This document shows, piece after piece, positions 43,501 through 55,302 of a DNA stretch of 64,000 nt. Origin of the DNA: Rhodocollybia butyracea (lineage: Eukaryota; Basidiomycota; Agaricomycetes; Agaricales; Omphalotaceae). Both the position numbers and the translations under genes were made by a program. Below the pieces are notes generated by a model. The model made no database searches, had not been told where the DNA came from, and saw only the letters and a program-made list of their open reading frames with translations. The stretch lies in NCBI GenBank assembly GCA_015501585.1, contig JADNRY010000219.1, forward strand, positions 38,251-102,250, written 5' to 3'. Each line of letters begins with the position of its first letter. Position 1 is the stretch's first letter.

Positions 43501-43821
43501 TGCATGTATTTTGCTATAGAAGAATCATGTATTTATCCTCAAGTTAATATGCCTGAAAGACAAATATCTTCATCTATGTAGTTCCTCATGTTCGTAAAGG
43601 GGGGTGAGGCGAACGCGTCAATGACTCCAAGACTGTGCTCAAATTGGGGAAGCCCTACTTCAGTGCTCTTCCAATCATTAGTCCAATCTTTAGCGGTCCC
43701 TGACCAGCCCAGGACGTGAGTCCACCTGCAGACATTTGCAATCTGGATTATAAATCCAGCCAGCGGAGGAATGCTGGAATGTGCCTGGTGTCCGACAGCA
43801 AAATTCTGCTGTCTGTATAAA

Positions 43822-44060
43822 TCACACTGCGAGCTCTTACTTTACAAACATGTCTAAGTATTACAGAAGTTCAGAGACAAGACTTGCTCTCAGTTTGTGA
43901 CTGTGGAACTTCCACAGGAACAGGAGGCCCGTGCGCAACAGACATCACGACATCACGCCAGTGACTGTCTTGACGTCGCGACGTCACGACGACGTGACGC
44001 CTTGACTGTGCGACGGCACCTCGTCGTGATGCACCGACGTCACGACGTCGTGACATCGCG
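43822..44060. repeat. Dispersed repeat with GACGTC cluster, copy 2
   Basis: Collinear with 38969-39185 and extends into a longer run of CGACGTCACGACG, GACGTGACG, CGTCGTGATG and CGACGTCACGACGTCGTGAC palindromes up to 44070. Confidence 0.6.
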
Positions 44061-44070
44061 ACGTCGGCAT

Positions 44071-45489
44071 AAATTTTCTCAGTGGGCTTTTTTAATAACT
44101 TCTCATATTTTTCGCACTGTGTATAAGTCAGGAATATTTAAAATTTCAGCGTTGAGTATGAGTTGAGGATTTTTTAACAACATCTGCCCGGGATTATACA
44201 AAATTTTACAATTGCAATTGAACTGAGCAATTGATAAAGATTCGCGCCTCTTTCGCGGTCTGATAATTTAATAAAAACGCAGCATTTTCTACCTGGGAAA
44301 AATGTGAGTGTATGCTGAGTAATTTGTACCTTTACTCAGCATAATCCTCGCATTTTCGGGCTGTGCAAATGGTCAATTCCTCGCAGTGTCGCTAGATTTC
44401 TCGTCGCTTTTGTTGATGCGCCGTAAGTAGAGATCTCATCAGTTGGGCGCTCCACGTTCAAGTAAGCGCCGTATAAATCCCAAACTGGTGACTTTATTTA
44501 CTATGTTCCAGTCATTTGGTCACATCAACCCGGAAAACGGCAAGGCTGGACTGATCCGCAACCTCACTGAAACTACTTCAAAGTCGGGGTTGTCAACTTC
44601 AAGGGGGTTTCGGCTTATCAACTGGGTTGCTAAAAAGAATTATCCAGCTACCTCAGTGACATGCATACTTACTAAGTACTGTACCATTTTGACTTTTGAG
44701 CAGTTGGTAAGGCCTTCAACTTGACCTTTCTTCCAAATCTTATTTTCATACAATTCTCATTTGATCCTCATTCAATATGTGATTGCGACAAAATTTAGTA
44801 CATCATCTCCTTGACAATGTCAGTGACTCAAATTTATTTTGTAAGATCCTTCAGTTGCCTGTAACTGGGTATATTTGGGTCTTCTGTGACCCATGACCTA
44901 CAAACTGGTCACAATAGTATTATGTCACACTGATATGCTGCTGCATGCAACCTTATATGACTACATTAATGCACATAAGAATACTCTAGTACATACAAGG
45001 TGCCGATTAAATATTGGGCTTATCACTAAGGATCAATGTCATAATTAACTCCAATCCGATATCAGTACGGATCAATGGAATAATTTGTTGGAGATGTTGA
45101 GATCAGCTGAGCAATCGATTTGCTCGCCAAAAGCTTCTCCTTTAGTTTCAGGTGTTTTTCTCCCCGGAGTGCACGCTGGGACTTATCTATTTTTCCCTAC
45201 ATTTTACATAGCTTGCTATTAAACCGGAGTGAACTCTAGCTCTATTCGACGACTTCCTTGATTCACTCCGACATAAATTAACTCCGATCTGATATCTAAT
45301 TTCAAAGAGTTGATGATGTATACAACGACACCATGTATTTGAACCCTAGTTCCCTTGGTGTTCATGCATGATGGTCAATTAATATAATCTGAGATTTAGT
45401 TCATTGTTGATACTTATACAGGCCATTCCCAGCATGTAACATTGTGACCTCCCCTTGTCCTTGTGCCTTTGAGACTGGAAGTATCAAGC
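44071..45489. other. Gene-poor stretch before the DUF6534 gene
   Basis: AT-rich with repeated wording such as AACTCCGATCTGATATC / AACTCCAATCCGATATCAG (45050 and 45290), a possible diverged repeat. A 93-codon frame at 44443-44724 has no recognised domain. Confidence 0.4.
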
Positions 45490-47575
45490 ATGTCGAAGTT
45501 CTTCGATGCTACCAATGGTGATGTTGATTTCTCAAGCACTTCAGCAGTTATGAGCATTGGCTGATATACCCTTGCTTCTAGGCTCTGGTTTGATTGGTTC
45601 ATGGCTTTCTGCTTCCATGTATGGTGTAACATTAGCGCAGGTAATTTTTTTTTGTATTCTCTTTACTGTTAAGATTGTTGACTGATTGACCTCTCATTTT
45701 GAAGACCTACATATTCTTCAACCGTCCCCTAAGGAGTTCAGCTCCGCTCAAAGTGCTGGTATGGCATTCCAGCTCTTATTTTCTCTGCAGTGCTTAGATG
45801 TTCTTTTCAAGGTATTGTGCCTTTGGTATGTACTACAAGTCTACAGCTTCATGCAATAAGTTGTCTGATTAAAAGTACTTAGGTTTCTTGACACAATTCA
45901 CACTGCAATTGGTGTGTATTCTTGAGGACCGGCGATTGGGTTTACTTAATGTCGGCCCCAAACTTGCTTCAAACCAGTGTGCACCATAGTCTATCATTAT
46001 TTGGTGAATATATCAATGTTCTTTGGTGCAGCCATGAGCTCATTACCACGACACATACCTAGATAGTGGATGCATTCAATGAGACCGCCATCCTGTTTAC
46101 CACATGGTACATCTGAAAAAATTTCCATCATTGTCAAAAATCAAGATGTGCTGATCAATTGGCTGTTGGCATTACAGGCCTATAGCAGTAAGTTCTGAGC
46201 CATTTATGCCATATGGTAATTGATTAAGCCCATCTGCAAAACTACAGGCATCAGTCGCTATCAATGTGAGTTGTCTCCGTGATTGGGTTCTTGTTGCTTA
46301 AAGGGTTACAGGTAACTGTGGTTGCCATCTGTCAGACGTGAGTCCCTGATATCCTAGTACAACTTCCGGCTCTGTGGCTGACCAGTCACGCCAAGATACT
46401 TTCTGTCGGTTGTATATAGGTGTAGGTCTTGCATAAGTAGTTGCAATGTGTCACTGGCCTGATCAGAGTCCTTCCAACTATGCGCAGTGTGCAAGAAAAC
46501 CTGGTTGCGCGTATCATTAACTGCATCAATTGTGCGTAATTTATCACTTCGCACACATTCGGTGAAGTCTTGACGTTTTTTATTTCAAAAGATGGTGTTC
46601 ATCATTCTACATTTTGGTTAGTGCTACCTGTACTAACAGGCCATTAGTATATATTGACTACCCAAGATAGGATGGGGACTTGGTATGTTCAGACTTTTAT
46701 ACTCTTACACAAGTCTGAGATTGCAATACTAATGCAGCTGTCGTGATCCTTGTGTATGGGCATTTTTAAATCACATCTTATTATGCTGTTGCTCACTCAA
46801 ATAACAACTAACAGGGCACCAAGAAGAACATTTCTGGAGGATGCTACTAAGCAATCCGTTGGATATCTGCCCTATGCCATCACCCAGCTACCAGTAGACT
46901 TTGCAATTGCCGGATCATTGTGTATTCTTTTGTACAAAAGGCGCACCGGCTTTCGAAGGTCAGTTCATTCGCCTATTCTTGCCGCCGTTGCCGGGCATAA
47001 TATAATACTATTCACAGGACGAAAACACTCATCAATACGCTGATCTTGTATGCCGTGAACCGTTGTATATTTACATCGTAAGTGCAGCACCCGTGCAGTA
47101 GAAAGTACTGTCTGGGACCTGACATGATCATGCAATAACAGAGTGGTTGCACTAGTGGAAGCATTGGCGGTACGTAATTAGTCTCTTAATGTTCCTGCTT
47201 TTGCCTGACTCGTACCTGCAGGTTGGCATTGCACCAGACTCGTATTGGTACAGTGCTGCAGAATATGTTATTGGACAGTGTGAATTTCCATTTGTGTGGC
47301 TTCCCATGCGAAAATAAATCTAACTGATGATCTGGTTCACAGTATATACAAATTCCCTTCTAGCTATGCTGAATAGCCAAGACTCCATCTCGGACGGTGG
47401 AACATCTTGGTCTGCTGATTTGAACATACTTCCCCTGCAAAACCTCCATGTCCACAGTCACCCGGTAGCCCTTCCCCTGCAGAATATTACCGTAACAGGC
47501 ACTGAGCACAAAAACGAAGACTCGGCCGGTCGCAACAGTACATATGACAATGACATGTCAGACTGTCGGACCTAG
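45490..47575 (+). CDS. DUF6534-like multi-pass membrane protein, about 10 exons
   Basis: Start MSKFFDATNG at 45490 splices to SGLIGSWLSASMYGVTLAQ, then TYIFFNRPLRSSAPLKVL (from 45704), FLDTIHTAI (about 45892), TIVYHYLVNISMFFGAAMSS, and further small exons. The 3' part is clear: YLPYAITQLPVDFAIAGSLC plus ILLYKRRTGFRR (46860-46959), KTLINTLILYAVNRCIFT, VVALVEALA, GIAPDSYWYSAAEYVIG, and YTNSLLAMLNSQDSISD, ending in a polar tail with the stop at 47573-47575. RTGFRR-TKTLIN-LI-Y-VNRC-T and NSLLA-LN are hallmarks of the DUF6534 family (basidiomycete seven-helix membrane proteins of unknown function). The middle (46100-46750) is poorly resolved, so an internal break is possible. Confidence 0.6.
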
Positions 47576-48150
47576 AGAGTAGTGGAGACTTCGATGGCAA
47601 GGGGTGCTGCCCCGCCCCTAACCAGAACTTCTTGTCTTGTGGTGGAATATATCTATTTTCCATTTCTCTTTCAAGTTTAGCTACTTTGTTTATTGTTTTC
47701 TGAGTTCTCTTGTTGTAACTATTGGTAGTGCAGGATAGTTCTAGTTCTACTGAACAACTGTTGGAATAATTATTGGCCCCTCAGATAGTACACAGCTGTC
47801 AGCGATGTGCCAGCTACGGTTCAGAGCCATTCAGCCCACAGTCAGGTGTTTGAGCCCAGCCCAGCCCTCAACCAGCCCCAGTCCCCATCCCCTCCTTGTG
47901 GAGTTCACAACCCCCTCTTTCTCCCAAACCACCAAACCACAAATCCCCAATCCTCACCTGCTGGCATACCAACACCCTCCATACATAATATCAGATCATC
48001 AAACTTGGCAGTAAGTTAGCACTGCCAGTAAGTACTGCAAGTCTGCAGCATCTGGGCACAGAATTTTTAAGAATCCATTGCCAGATATTCCGTCAAGCAT
48101 AGAACGACGAATGTACATATGCTGAATGTCAACCCGTCCGGCGGTACTTT
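47576..48150. other. Intergenic between DUF6534 gene and tRNA cluster
   Basis: A Pro/Ser-coding composition at 47805-48019 is open in two frames and is judged to be low-complexity sequence. No gene. Confidence 0.4.
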
Positions 48151-48165
48151 AAAAAAAAATAAAAA
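48151..48165 (-). terminator. RNA polymerase III T-run after the first tRNA gene
   Basis: The minus strand has T5 then AT9 about 25-40 nt beyond the tRNA 3' end, the usual Pol III stop signal. Confidence 0.55.
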
Positions 48166-48189
48166 CAACTGTTACCTTTCACATAACTA

Positions 48190-48281
48190 TTCCTTCTAGC
48201 CGACTTGAACGACTGACCTCGTCATTAAGTCACTTGAATACAGATACTAGTGACGCGCTCTACCAACTGAGCTAAGAAGGA
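48190..48281 (-). tRNA. tRNA-Thr (anticodon AGT) with 19-nt intron
   Basis: Minus strand: acceptor TCCTTCT pairs with AGAAGGA; D-arm GCTC-AGTTGGTA-GAGC (A box); anticodon stem CGTCA/TGACG with loop CT-AGT-A; intron after position 37; T-arm AGTCG-TTCAAGT-CGGCT. U33 and A37 are in place. Anticodon AGT reads threonine codons ACU/ACC (with inosine). Confidence 0.85.
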
Positions 48282-48389
48282 GTACACATGAATGCCTCAA
48301 GTGCTGTTGTTGAGTCTGTAAAACTGCACACCCCAAAGGTTGAGCGAGGTTCGGAGAGCAAAACCATTGAAAACATCTACACAGTGAAT

Positions 48390-48490
48390 TTCCTTCTAGC
48401 CGACTTGAACGACTGACCTCGTCATCAGAGTACTCCATATCATATGAGATATATACTAGTGACGCGCTCTACCAACTGAGCTAAGAAGGA
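48390..48490 (-). tRNA. tRNA-Thr (AGT) with 28-nt intron
   Basis: Exon parts are identical to the gene at 48190-48281, but the intron (TATATCTCATATGATATGG...) is unrelated in sequence and longer. All stems pair. Confidence 0.85.
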
Positions 48491-48578
48491 GTATGCTAGA
48501 AGGAGCAAGCACCGCTACTCATAATTGAATCTGTAAACTCCGGAGAAAAAAAAAAGAAGCAAACTTTCCTTTCAACAT

Positions 48579-48681
48579 TTCCTTATAGTCGATTTGAACG
48601 ACTAACCTCGTCATTAATAGGGCTCGTTAAGTATATTGAAATACTATTGATGTGCTCTACCAATTGAGCTACTAAGAAGGA
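48579..48681 (-). pseudogene. Degenerate tRNA-Thr copy
   Basis: Recognisable tRNA-Thr relative, but with an extra TAG before the D-arm, AATTGG in place of AGTTGG, a broken anticodon stem (CATCA against TGACG) and a mismatched acceptor (TATAAGGA). Probably not functional. Confidence 0.65.
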
Positions 48682-49241
48682 GTATAACGCTTGTGGAAAG
48701 TCGGTGGTCCTTGTTGAATAAGCAAATCCCGAGTCAGCAAGAGAATAGAATATCATTTTTGAATGAGGAACTCAAAGAGGTGTTGCAGGAGGAAGAGGCA
48801 TACGTGTTTAGCCTGAGGTACTGTTGAATACATAAGTGTTCTTGCCGGAAGGAATTGATCAACGGCTTGAAGACAAAGGCTGAGCCGCCCCTTGGATTTT
48901 GATTTTTTAACTTTCTTTTAACTTTCCTTCAGGGGTAGAGAAACTCAAATTCTGCTTGATTAACATTGAGAATTGGTAGGAAACTAGGTCCTTCGTATTG
49001 AATACCTGAATAAACTTGACGCTGGGACTGGAAGTCGAAAAATCGGAGAAATAGCAGCAGCGCCGCGGCGCTTATTCTGTTTGTCGTCGAGGTCAAGACT
49101 CAAGACGCGTCTGGAGGGACAAAAGGTTAGTAATATAGTATAGGTTCAAAGTTGAAACTTGTATTTATCGCGTTTCGCGTTATCGGCTGAGCAACTGGGC
49201 AAAAAGATAAGATAATTAATGATCTACCTCAAGTCAACCCA
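48682..49241. other. Intergenic within tRNA cluster
   Basis: No gene seen; AT-rich with short T runs. Confidence 0.4.
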
Positions 49242-49346
49242 TTCTTTCTAGCCGACTTGAACGACTAACCTCGTCAATAAACCTAGGTGACAATCATCAG
49301 CCCTTATTGTACTAGTGACGCGCTCTACCAACTGAGCTAAGAAGGA
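49242..49346 (-). tRNA. tRNA-Thr (AGT) with longer intron
   Basis: Same exon sequence except AGAAAGA in the 3' acceptor strand (one mismatch with TCCTTCT) and TTAGTCG in the T-stem region. Intron of about 32 nt (CAATAAGGGCTGATGATTG...), unrelated to the other two. Probably functional, with the acceptor mismatch as a caution. Confidence 0.7.
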
Positions 49347-49438
49347 TTATAGGTGGATTATAACATGGATTGTCAAGCGAGCTAAAATTCCGATTTTTTT
49401 CAAACTTGCAAAAAGACATACATAGCCACCTCGCTTAT

Positions 49439-49516
49439 TTCCTTCTAGCCGACTTGAATGACTGACCTCGTCATTACATGCGAACCAAACTTGATCATAC
49501 TAGTGACACGCTCTAC
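49439..49516 (-). pseudogene. 3' part of a tRNA-Thr gene cut by the LINE
   Basis: Carries the T-arm, anticodon arm with intron and half of the D-arm (GTAGAGCGTGTCA...), then stops at CTCTAC (plus strand, 49516), where the LINE begins. Its missing 5' part is found at 55299-55320. Confidence 0.8.
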
Positions 49517-49718
49517 GATCCGACCACCATCACCGATTAGGCGCCCGAAATTTCTATCGAGCTCATCGCCGCAACTTCATACTTCGACAATGTTAACGCT
49601 TTCTTTCTTCATTCGTCACTCTTCACGCGCACGCTCTACAAAAGTCTCAGCCGCTGCCTGACTTCCACCACCAATCGCTACCTGAGACATTCTGAGACAC
49701 ACCGTCTCTAACCACAGA

Positions 49719-51109
49719 ATGGCAAAATCCATTGAAGAACTCATCGAGGACACGGTCAGACTGAGTATGATCCAGGACCAATATGTGCCATATGCACAAC
49801 AACCCCAGGCCAGCACCTCAGCCGTAACACTGGAAAGCCATCCTTCACCTACTCCTCTTCCCGCTCCTACTTCCTCAGCAAACCGATCCCTCGCTAGGCA
49901 ATCTGCCACATCCTTTACACATCTTCTCGACGACGACAATCCCTCGGAACTGCGCCACAGCCCTTCCCCGAGTAATGCTGGCACCATTACAACGCTGACC
50001 CCTTCCGGGAAAGCCTCGAAAAAGGCTATCTCCGCTAAGGGAAAAGCCTCGAAGGTCACGCCGTCGAAGACAGTCTCTCCCCAGTCCTCATTGAATCTGC
50101 CTACGTTGCACTACCCTGCAGAATCCAGGCTCATCCCGAACACCTCGGGAACGAAGGAATCTGCTGCAACCACCAGATATCGCTCGGACAGCAATGACTT
50201 ATGCCTCGAAGGGATGATTCGTACAGAGTCATCCACGGCGACCAATCTCATTCGAAACCTCAACGACAGTCTTCACCAACATGACGACACCTACAACCAT
50301 GCACAGCAATCTCTGGGACAGGACGTGAACGCTCTCCGCACTGACGTCAACGACCTACAGACACGGGTCCACGACATTGAGAGCTCACAACCTCCCTACG
50401 ACGCCATTCTTCAGCGACTGGATCAACTGGAACAACGGCCTCCCGGTCCTAGTGGACAGCTACTCTCGTATACATGCGCCAGCTCCCCTGGCTTGTCATC
50501 TCCCCCTACCACACAAAACACACCTGACCGCCCACTGTGGGGTACTTCAGACATCTTCAGCAATCCACGAAACCCCGACTCTGACTTCGACTCTCCCTGT
50601 CACGGGTCCCAGAGGCAACCTTCGGCCTCACCCCAGGATCGTTCTCCCTCGCCGTCGCCACACATGGCCTCGGACACCCCTCCTTCCGTCGCGCCTCAAA
50701 ATCCCGTGCCTCTCCGAAACTGTATATCTCGCTGACCCGCATCCCTGTCATTTACGGAACCAACACCAAAACGTCGAAGAACTGGCACACCTTCCTCCAC
50801 ATCCTCTACCAATCACAACGCATTCCCGGGATCGACAGTTCGTATCTCCACTGAAACTTGGAAATTCCGCGGGAAAGGTAGAGCTCTCCGTGCCTTCTTC
50901 CACACCTGGTTTGACCTGTTGGATAACGCAGCCACGCCATTGACATTCCCCTACCGTATCCGACACACTGGGCCCGCCAGACGCCAGGTGCGTCTGTTCT
51001 TTACTAATGCCTCTCAGGCGTTAGCATTCGTTAACGCCTGGGATAGCCACCGGTCCCGGATTGTCAACAATGCTGCATTCAATGTCTCCTACCAGTCACC
51101 CTCTGAATG
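49719..51109 (+). pseudogene. LINE ORF1 (Gag-like, coiled coil)
   Basis: The first 338 codons (49719-50735) open MAKSIEELIEDTVRLSMIQD, have a long Ser/Pro/Thr-rich region, a coiled coil (ALRTDVNDLQTRVHDIES, about residue 210-225) and a Pro/Ser tail. The frame then changes; downstream pieces (RIPVIYGTNTKTSKNWHTFL; FRGKGRALRAFFHTWFDLLD; RRQVRLFFTNASQALAFVNA) look like the conserved RNA-binding end of such proteins, ending at the stop at 51107-51109. ORF1 proteins coat the element RNA. At least two frameshifts. Confidence 0.6.
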
Positions 51110-51173
51110 ACGGTTAGCAGTGGGGAAGTCTTTGATTGATTGCGCTCCCTCGCCACACCATAGTATTTCTCCT

Positions 51174-54100
51174 AATTGTATTAGTACTACAGGTAATTTG
51201 AACATTCTTAGCTTCAATTTGGGGGGCCATCTTCAATCTAACCTTCTCCACTCTGAGTTCTGCGAGTTACTGGACAACATTCACATTGCATGTATCCAGG
51301 AAACTGACTTATATCCTGATGAGGTATGGCACGCCCCAGATAATTTTTCTGTTTTTTCTCAAGCTCGATCAACGGAATACTTCGACGATCCCTCTGGTGG
51401 GGTCGCTACCTTTGTCCGCTCGGACCTACATGCAACGTTACATGAGGACCTCTGTGGGCCCGACATTGTGACAGTCGAAGTGGAAGGTATTCTCTTCATT
51501 AACGCGTACCTTCTTCCTTCAATCTCCAAGTTTGACTGGTCCCGGTGGACTGATACATCCCCATGGGACGCCTTCAGAGAGATCTGCACACTCGCCGCTA
51601 ACCTTGACAAACCTTTTTTCATTCTAGGAGACCTTAACGCCCGCACCGGCTCCCTTCGGCCAAACGCCGCACACCCCATCTCGGACTTCACCCGATACTC
51701 ACTGCTCTTCCCAAGGATCACACCTTCTGACTCTATGCGACGACCTCAACTTAACCATTCTGAATGGTTCAGAGCACATCCCGGGCACCCACTCTCGCTG
51801 GACCTCGTTTCAAAAACGGGATGGGATATACAACACCTCAGTCATTGACTATGGCATCTGCTCAGCCTATAGCTCCTCTAACATCGCCTCCTTTGATATC
51901 TCAGATAGAACAAGGTGGTCTGACCACGCGTTCCTATCTTTGCAGATCCTTTCACCATGCTCCACTCTCCCTCCTCCTCCATCTATGAAACAGAAGCGTC
52001 CTGAATTCACTTTACCATTGGTAACGCACCTTGACCACCTTCTCGACGAGGCTCTACATACCTCCCCTCCCGAGGCCAGTGACGAAACTAGGGAAACTAT
52101 ATGGTTTCAGTAACCTCGACCCCGCTCATGCTGGAACACATGGTCTGAAGGTTTACGGCTGATGGTCGGCTACCAATAATGGACAACTAGGTGCTACTGC
52201 GGGCGCAGGGATTTACGCCCGCTCACCCCTTCAATACCACTGCACGGGTGACGGGAACACCTTCCAACAACCGGGCAGAACTTTACTCAATATTACTGAC
52301 CATACAAAAGACCCCGCTACATCGCGTACTGGACATCTTCACCGACTCCACGTATGTGATACACTCCCTTGTACATTGGTCTATCCGCAATGCTAAATGC
52401 GGATGGGTTTGCGTCAACGGTGACCTTCTCAGACTGATCGCAAGCTGGATCGCGGCACGCTCAGCTCCTATCCGCTTCCATCATGTTAACGGTCACTCTG
52501 GTAATAAACACAACGATGCCGCAGATGCCTTGGCAAAACACGGCGCAGGACTGCCCCTTACCCATCCCCTTTTCTCCTACAGACTACTACCATGTGCCCG
52601 CTCCTATCCCTTTTACGGTCCCGCTAGGATATCCAAAGGTCTATACAGATCTCCCTGAAGACCCAGCTTCCTGCAAACCACACCCATCTCGCCAACGTTC
52701 CTTCCACCGCAACCACCGACACAGGTCATTCAAGCGACAACTTCAGGATGGGATCCTGCACCGCCTCATCGAATGCTCTTCCGATTCGGGTGCATTCTGG
52801 AGACTTTACAAGCGCCTTCGCTACCCAGGCAATGCTCCTACTCTACTGTCTTTGTCGAGCCTCACTGAGTGCTTCATTCCACGAATGAACCCGCCCGAGA
52901 ATGTCCCTCAGCCGTTACAAGATCGCCTGACTCATGAGTGCAACTTGTGCGAGCGTGTTAAAGTGTCAAAGCCCTCCATCTTCCCAACACTCAACGAACG
53001 GCTCACTTTACATGATATTGAGCGGGCCAAAGCTCACCTCATGCGGTCAAAGCCCTTGCGCGCCACGGGGGTTGATGGGTCCTCTTATTCTTGATACTCG
53101 ACCTTGATAACCAAATCCTATGCGATCTTCTTAACGCCTGTGTTGACGCCGGTGAAGTCCCTTCTGCTTGGCTGACCACACTTATTGAAGCCATCCGCAA
53201 GCGAGGTAGATGCGACTTCACTAATCCAAGTGAATACCGTACTGTAGGACTTGAGAGCTGCATCTTGAAGCTCTTGACACTCATTATTCATATGAAGCTC
53301 TCCGATGCAGCCGAACAGGCTGGCATCATTCCTCCCTCCCAGAACGGTTCCGGGAACACCACAGAACAAACAATAACATGTTCATCATACGGACACTAAT
53401 AGATGATACAAGGTCGAGAGGTGAGACTCTATATGTTGCCTTCGTCGACATTTCAAACGCGTTTCCATCGACAAATCAACATCGCCTCTGGAATAAACTA
53501 TATGACTATGGACTGACTGGCCGCTACTTTGATTGGCTCAGAACTTTGTATGACCATATGTCATATACGATTCTCCAGAATGGCGAACTTCCGAGTGCTT
53601 TCACGCCCTATGCGGCGTCCTAATGGCGATCCAGCTTCTCCAACACTCTGGAATTTATTTCTCTCATCTCTTCACCTCACTCCCAATCCAGATGACGCCG
53701 ATCTCTGTGGAATTACTATTTCTCACTTGGAACATGCAGACGACATTGCAATTATCTCGCGAACACCTCATGGCCTCCAAAGACACCTTCACGAGCTCGA
53801 ATCCTGGTGTGACGACAATTTCCTTTCACTTGATGTGAAAAAAATCTGTGTTTATGATTTTTGGGCCTTTGCCCAACCCGCTTCCCCGTCTCACACTCTC
53901 CGACTGCCCTCTTCAACTAAAACAATCCTGGCCTTACGTCAGCGTCTGGCTACAATCCTCTTCACGCGACATCTTTGCAACACATTATAGAAAGAAGTCT
54001 GAAGCCGCCGTCGCTTCCCCCAGAAGTGTTTTTTGGATGCAAACGGTTAGTTGGCAGGTCACGGATCCCTCCTCATGTCGCTCGGCTCCTTTACTTTTCT

Positions 54101-55122
54101 CTCATTGATTGCCACCTCACTCATGGCTGCGACGTCGCCGTCGACGTGGATTCATCAGTAATGAATCCTTTATTTGACATTCAAACGCGGTGTCTTCGTC
54201 GCATCCTTGGTCTTCCTCATCACTCCACCATCTCTCCTCTCTTCACCGAACTTGGTCTTTTGCCTCTCCGGACCCGCCGATTGGAACTTTGTCTCAAATT
54301 CCTTTCTTATCTTGTTTCGGCACCGGAAAATAGCCTCATTGCCCTCACTTTAGTAGCGAACAACAACTTACGCTCTAACGGTCATCCGTGTTGGCTTATG
54401 GATGTCGATTGGGCAATCTCCAATTTGCCAGGCTCTCAGGATCGCCTCCCTCCTCTGAGGGACTTGTCTCCTCCACATATTCGCTCTATTATCACTGACA
54501 TTTCTAATACAATGTTTCACCATCTGAATAACGACCTTAATTCTATGAGCAAATTACGCCTCCTGAAAGATCAGCTCGAACCACAGGAAACGGGTCCATC
54601 GTTGGCTTTACCATTACATCTTCGTCATTACCTCTTACAAGTTAAAAACTTTCGCCATCGACTTTCCATCACTCGTCTCTTATGTGGTTCCTTGGCTCCC
54701 GGCCTTTTTCAGCCACACCTGGCAAATGTACCCTTACCGCTGGACAGTTACCAACCGATTTCTCGTGTCGTTTATGTCACGCGCCGTTTGAGACACCCGA
54801 ACATGTTCTCCTGAAATGCACGGCAATTCCTCCTTTGGTTCACCTACGTGTCCATTTCCGTGCCATCGCTACATTGTCCCCGCTCACTTCGATCCCACAT
54901 GGCCAGCTCAGTGATGGGGATGCGTTACTTTATCTCAAACGGCGTATTTTTTTCCTGGTCGGATATCTCTTCCACGGCAAAATTTATCCACCGAAGCCAT
55001 ACAGCTTTGGACTACAGCTATCTCAGGCATTCCGTTGGACTATGGCTCGGAAGGAGAGGATGAGGATTCTGATAGTGGATAATGGGAGTAGTAAAGGTTT
55101 TCATCGTACTTTATTCATTAGC
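51174..55122 (+). pseudogene. LINE ORF2: endonuclease, RNase H, reverse transcriptase, zinc motif
   Basis: Endonuclease (51198-51960): NILSFNLGG, HIACIQETDLY, GGVATFVRSDL, FFILGDLNARTG and RWSDHAFLSL. RNase H (about 52150-52590): TADG, NNRAELYSIL, VLDIFTDSTYVIH, VNGHSGNKHNDAADALAKH, with all four acidic/His positions visible. Reverse transcriptase (about 53000-53830): SKPLRATGVDG, AFVDISNAF (motif A), GDPASPTLWNLF (motif B), LEHADDIAII (motif C, HADD instead of FADD). A long connection region (RLLYFSLIDCHLTHGCDVA; RCLRRILGLPHHSTISPLF) and a C-terminal CRLCHAPFETPEHVLLKC knuckle at about 54760-54815. The reading frame changes at least six times. RNase H lies before the RT. Confidence 0.75.
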
Positions 55123-55276
55123 TAGCCTCTTTTTCCGCTCTGGGGCCTTGCTACCCATCCCTACGCTGGACCTGCAGTCTACCTTCTCCTCAGGAGTCGA
55201 GCTCGCTGCTTGCGCTGTCGTAGGGACCGGCTGTTTCCCTTGCGGGACCACTGTCGGTATGCCGACTGGGCCGTGT

Positions 55277-55302
55277 ACACCTTATAACCTTATACCTTAT
55301 AC
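55277..55302 (+). repeat. LINE 3' tail of CCTTATA repeats
   Basis: ACCTTATAACCTTATACCTTATACC directly precedes the tRNA half: three short units, the kind of simple-repeat tail that some LINEs use instead of poly(A). Confidence 0.65.

Larger units (their letters stand above)
49517..55300 (+). mobile_element. APE-type LINE (non-LTR retrotransposon) inserted in a tRNA-Thr gene
   Basis: ORF1 (49719-about 51109) is Gag-like; ORF2 (about 51174-55122) has an apurinic endonuclease, an RNase H domain, a reverse transcriptase and a C-terminal CCHC motif. The element has no LTR and no poly(A); it ends in ACCTTATA-type short repeats. Both edges abut halves of a tRNA-Thr gene, so its length (5784 bp) is well defined; the edges share only TAC, so the target duplication is at most about 3 bp. 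It is oriented opposite to the tRNA gene. ORF2 is broken by several frameshifts, so this copy looks inactive unless these are sequence errors. Confidence 0.85.

Noticed and set aside
47805..48019. Two overlapping Pro/Ser-rich open frames
   Set aside because: Low-complexity C-rich DNA, no splice context, open in two frames at once.
49616..50059. 147-codon minus-strand frame
   Set aside because: Antisense shadow of LINE ORF1.
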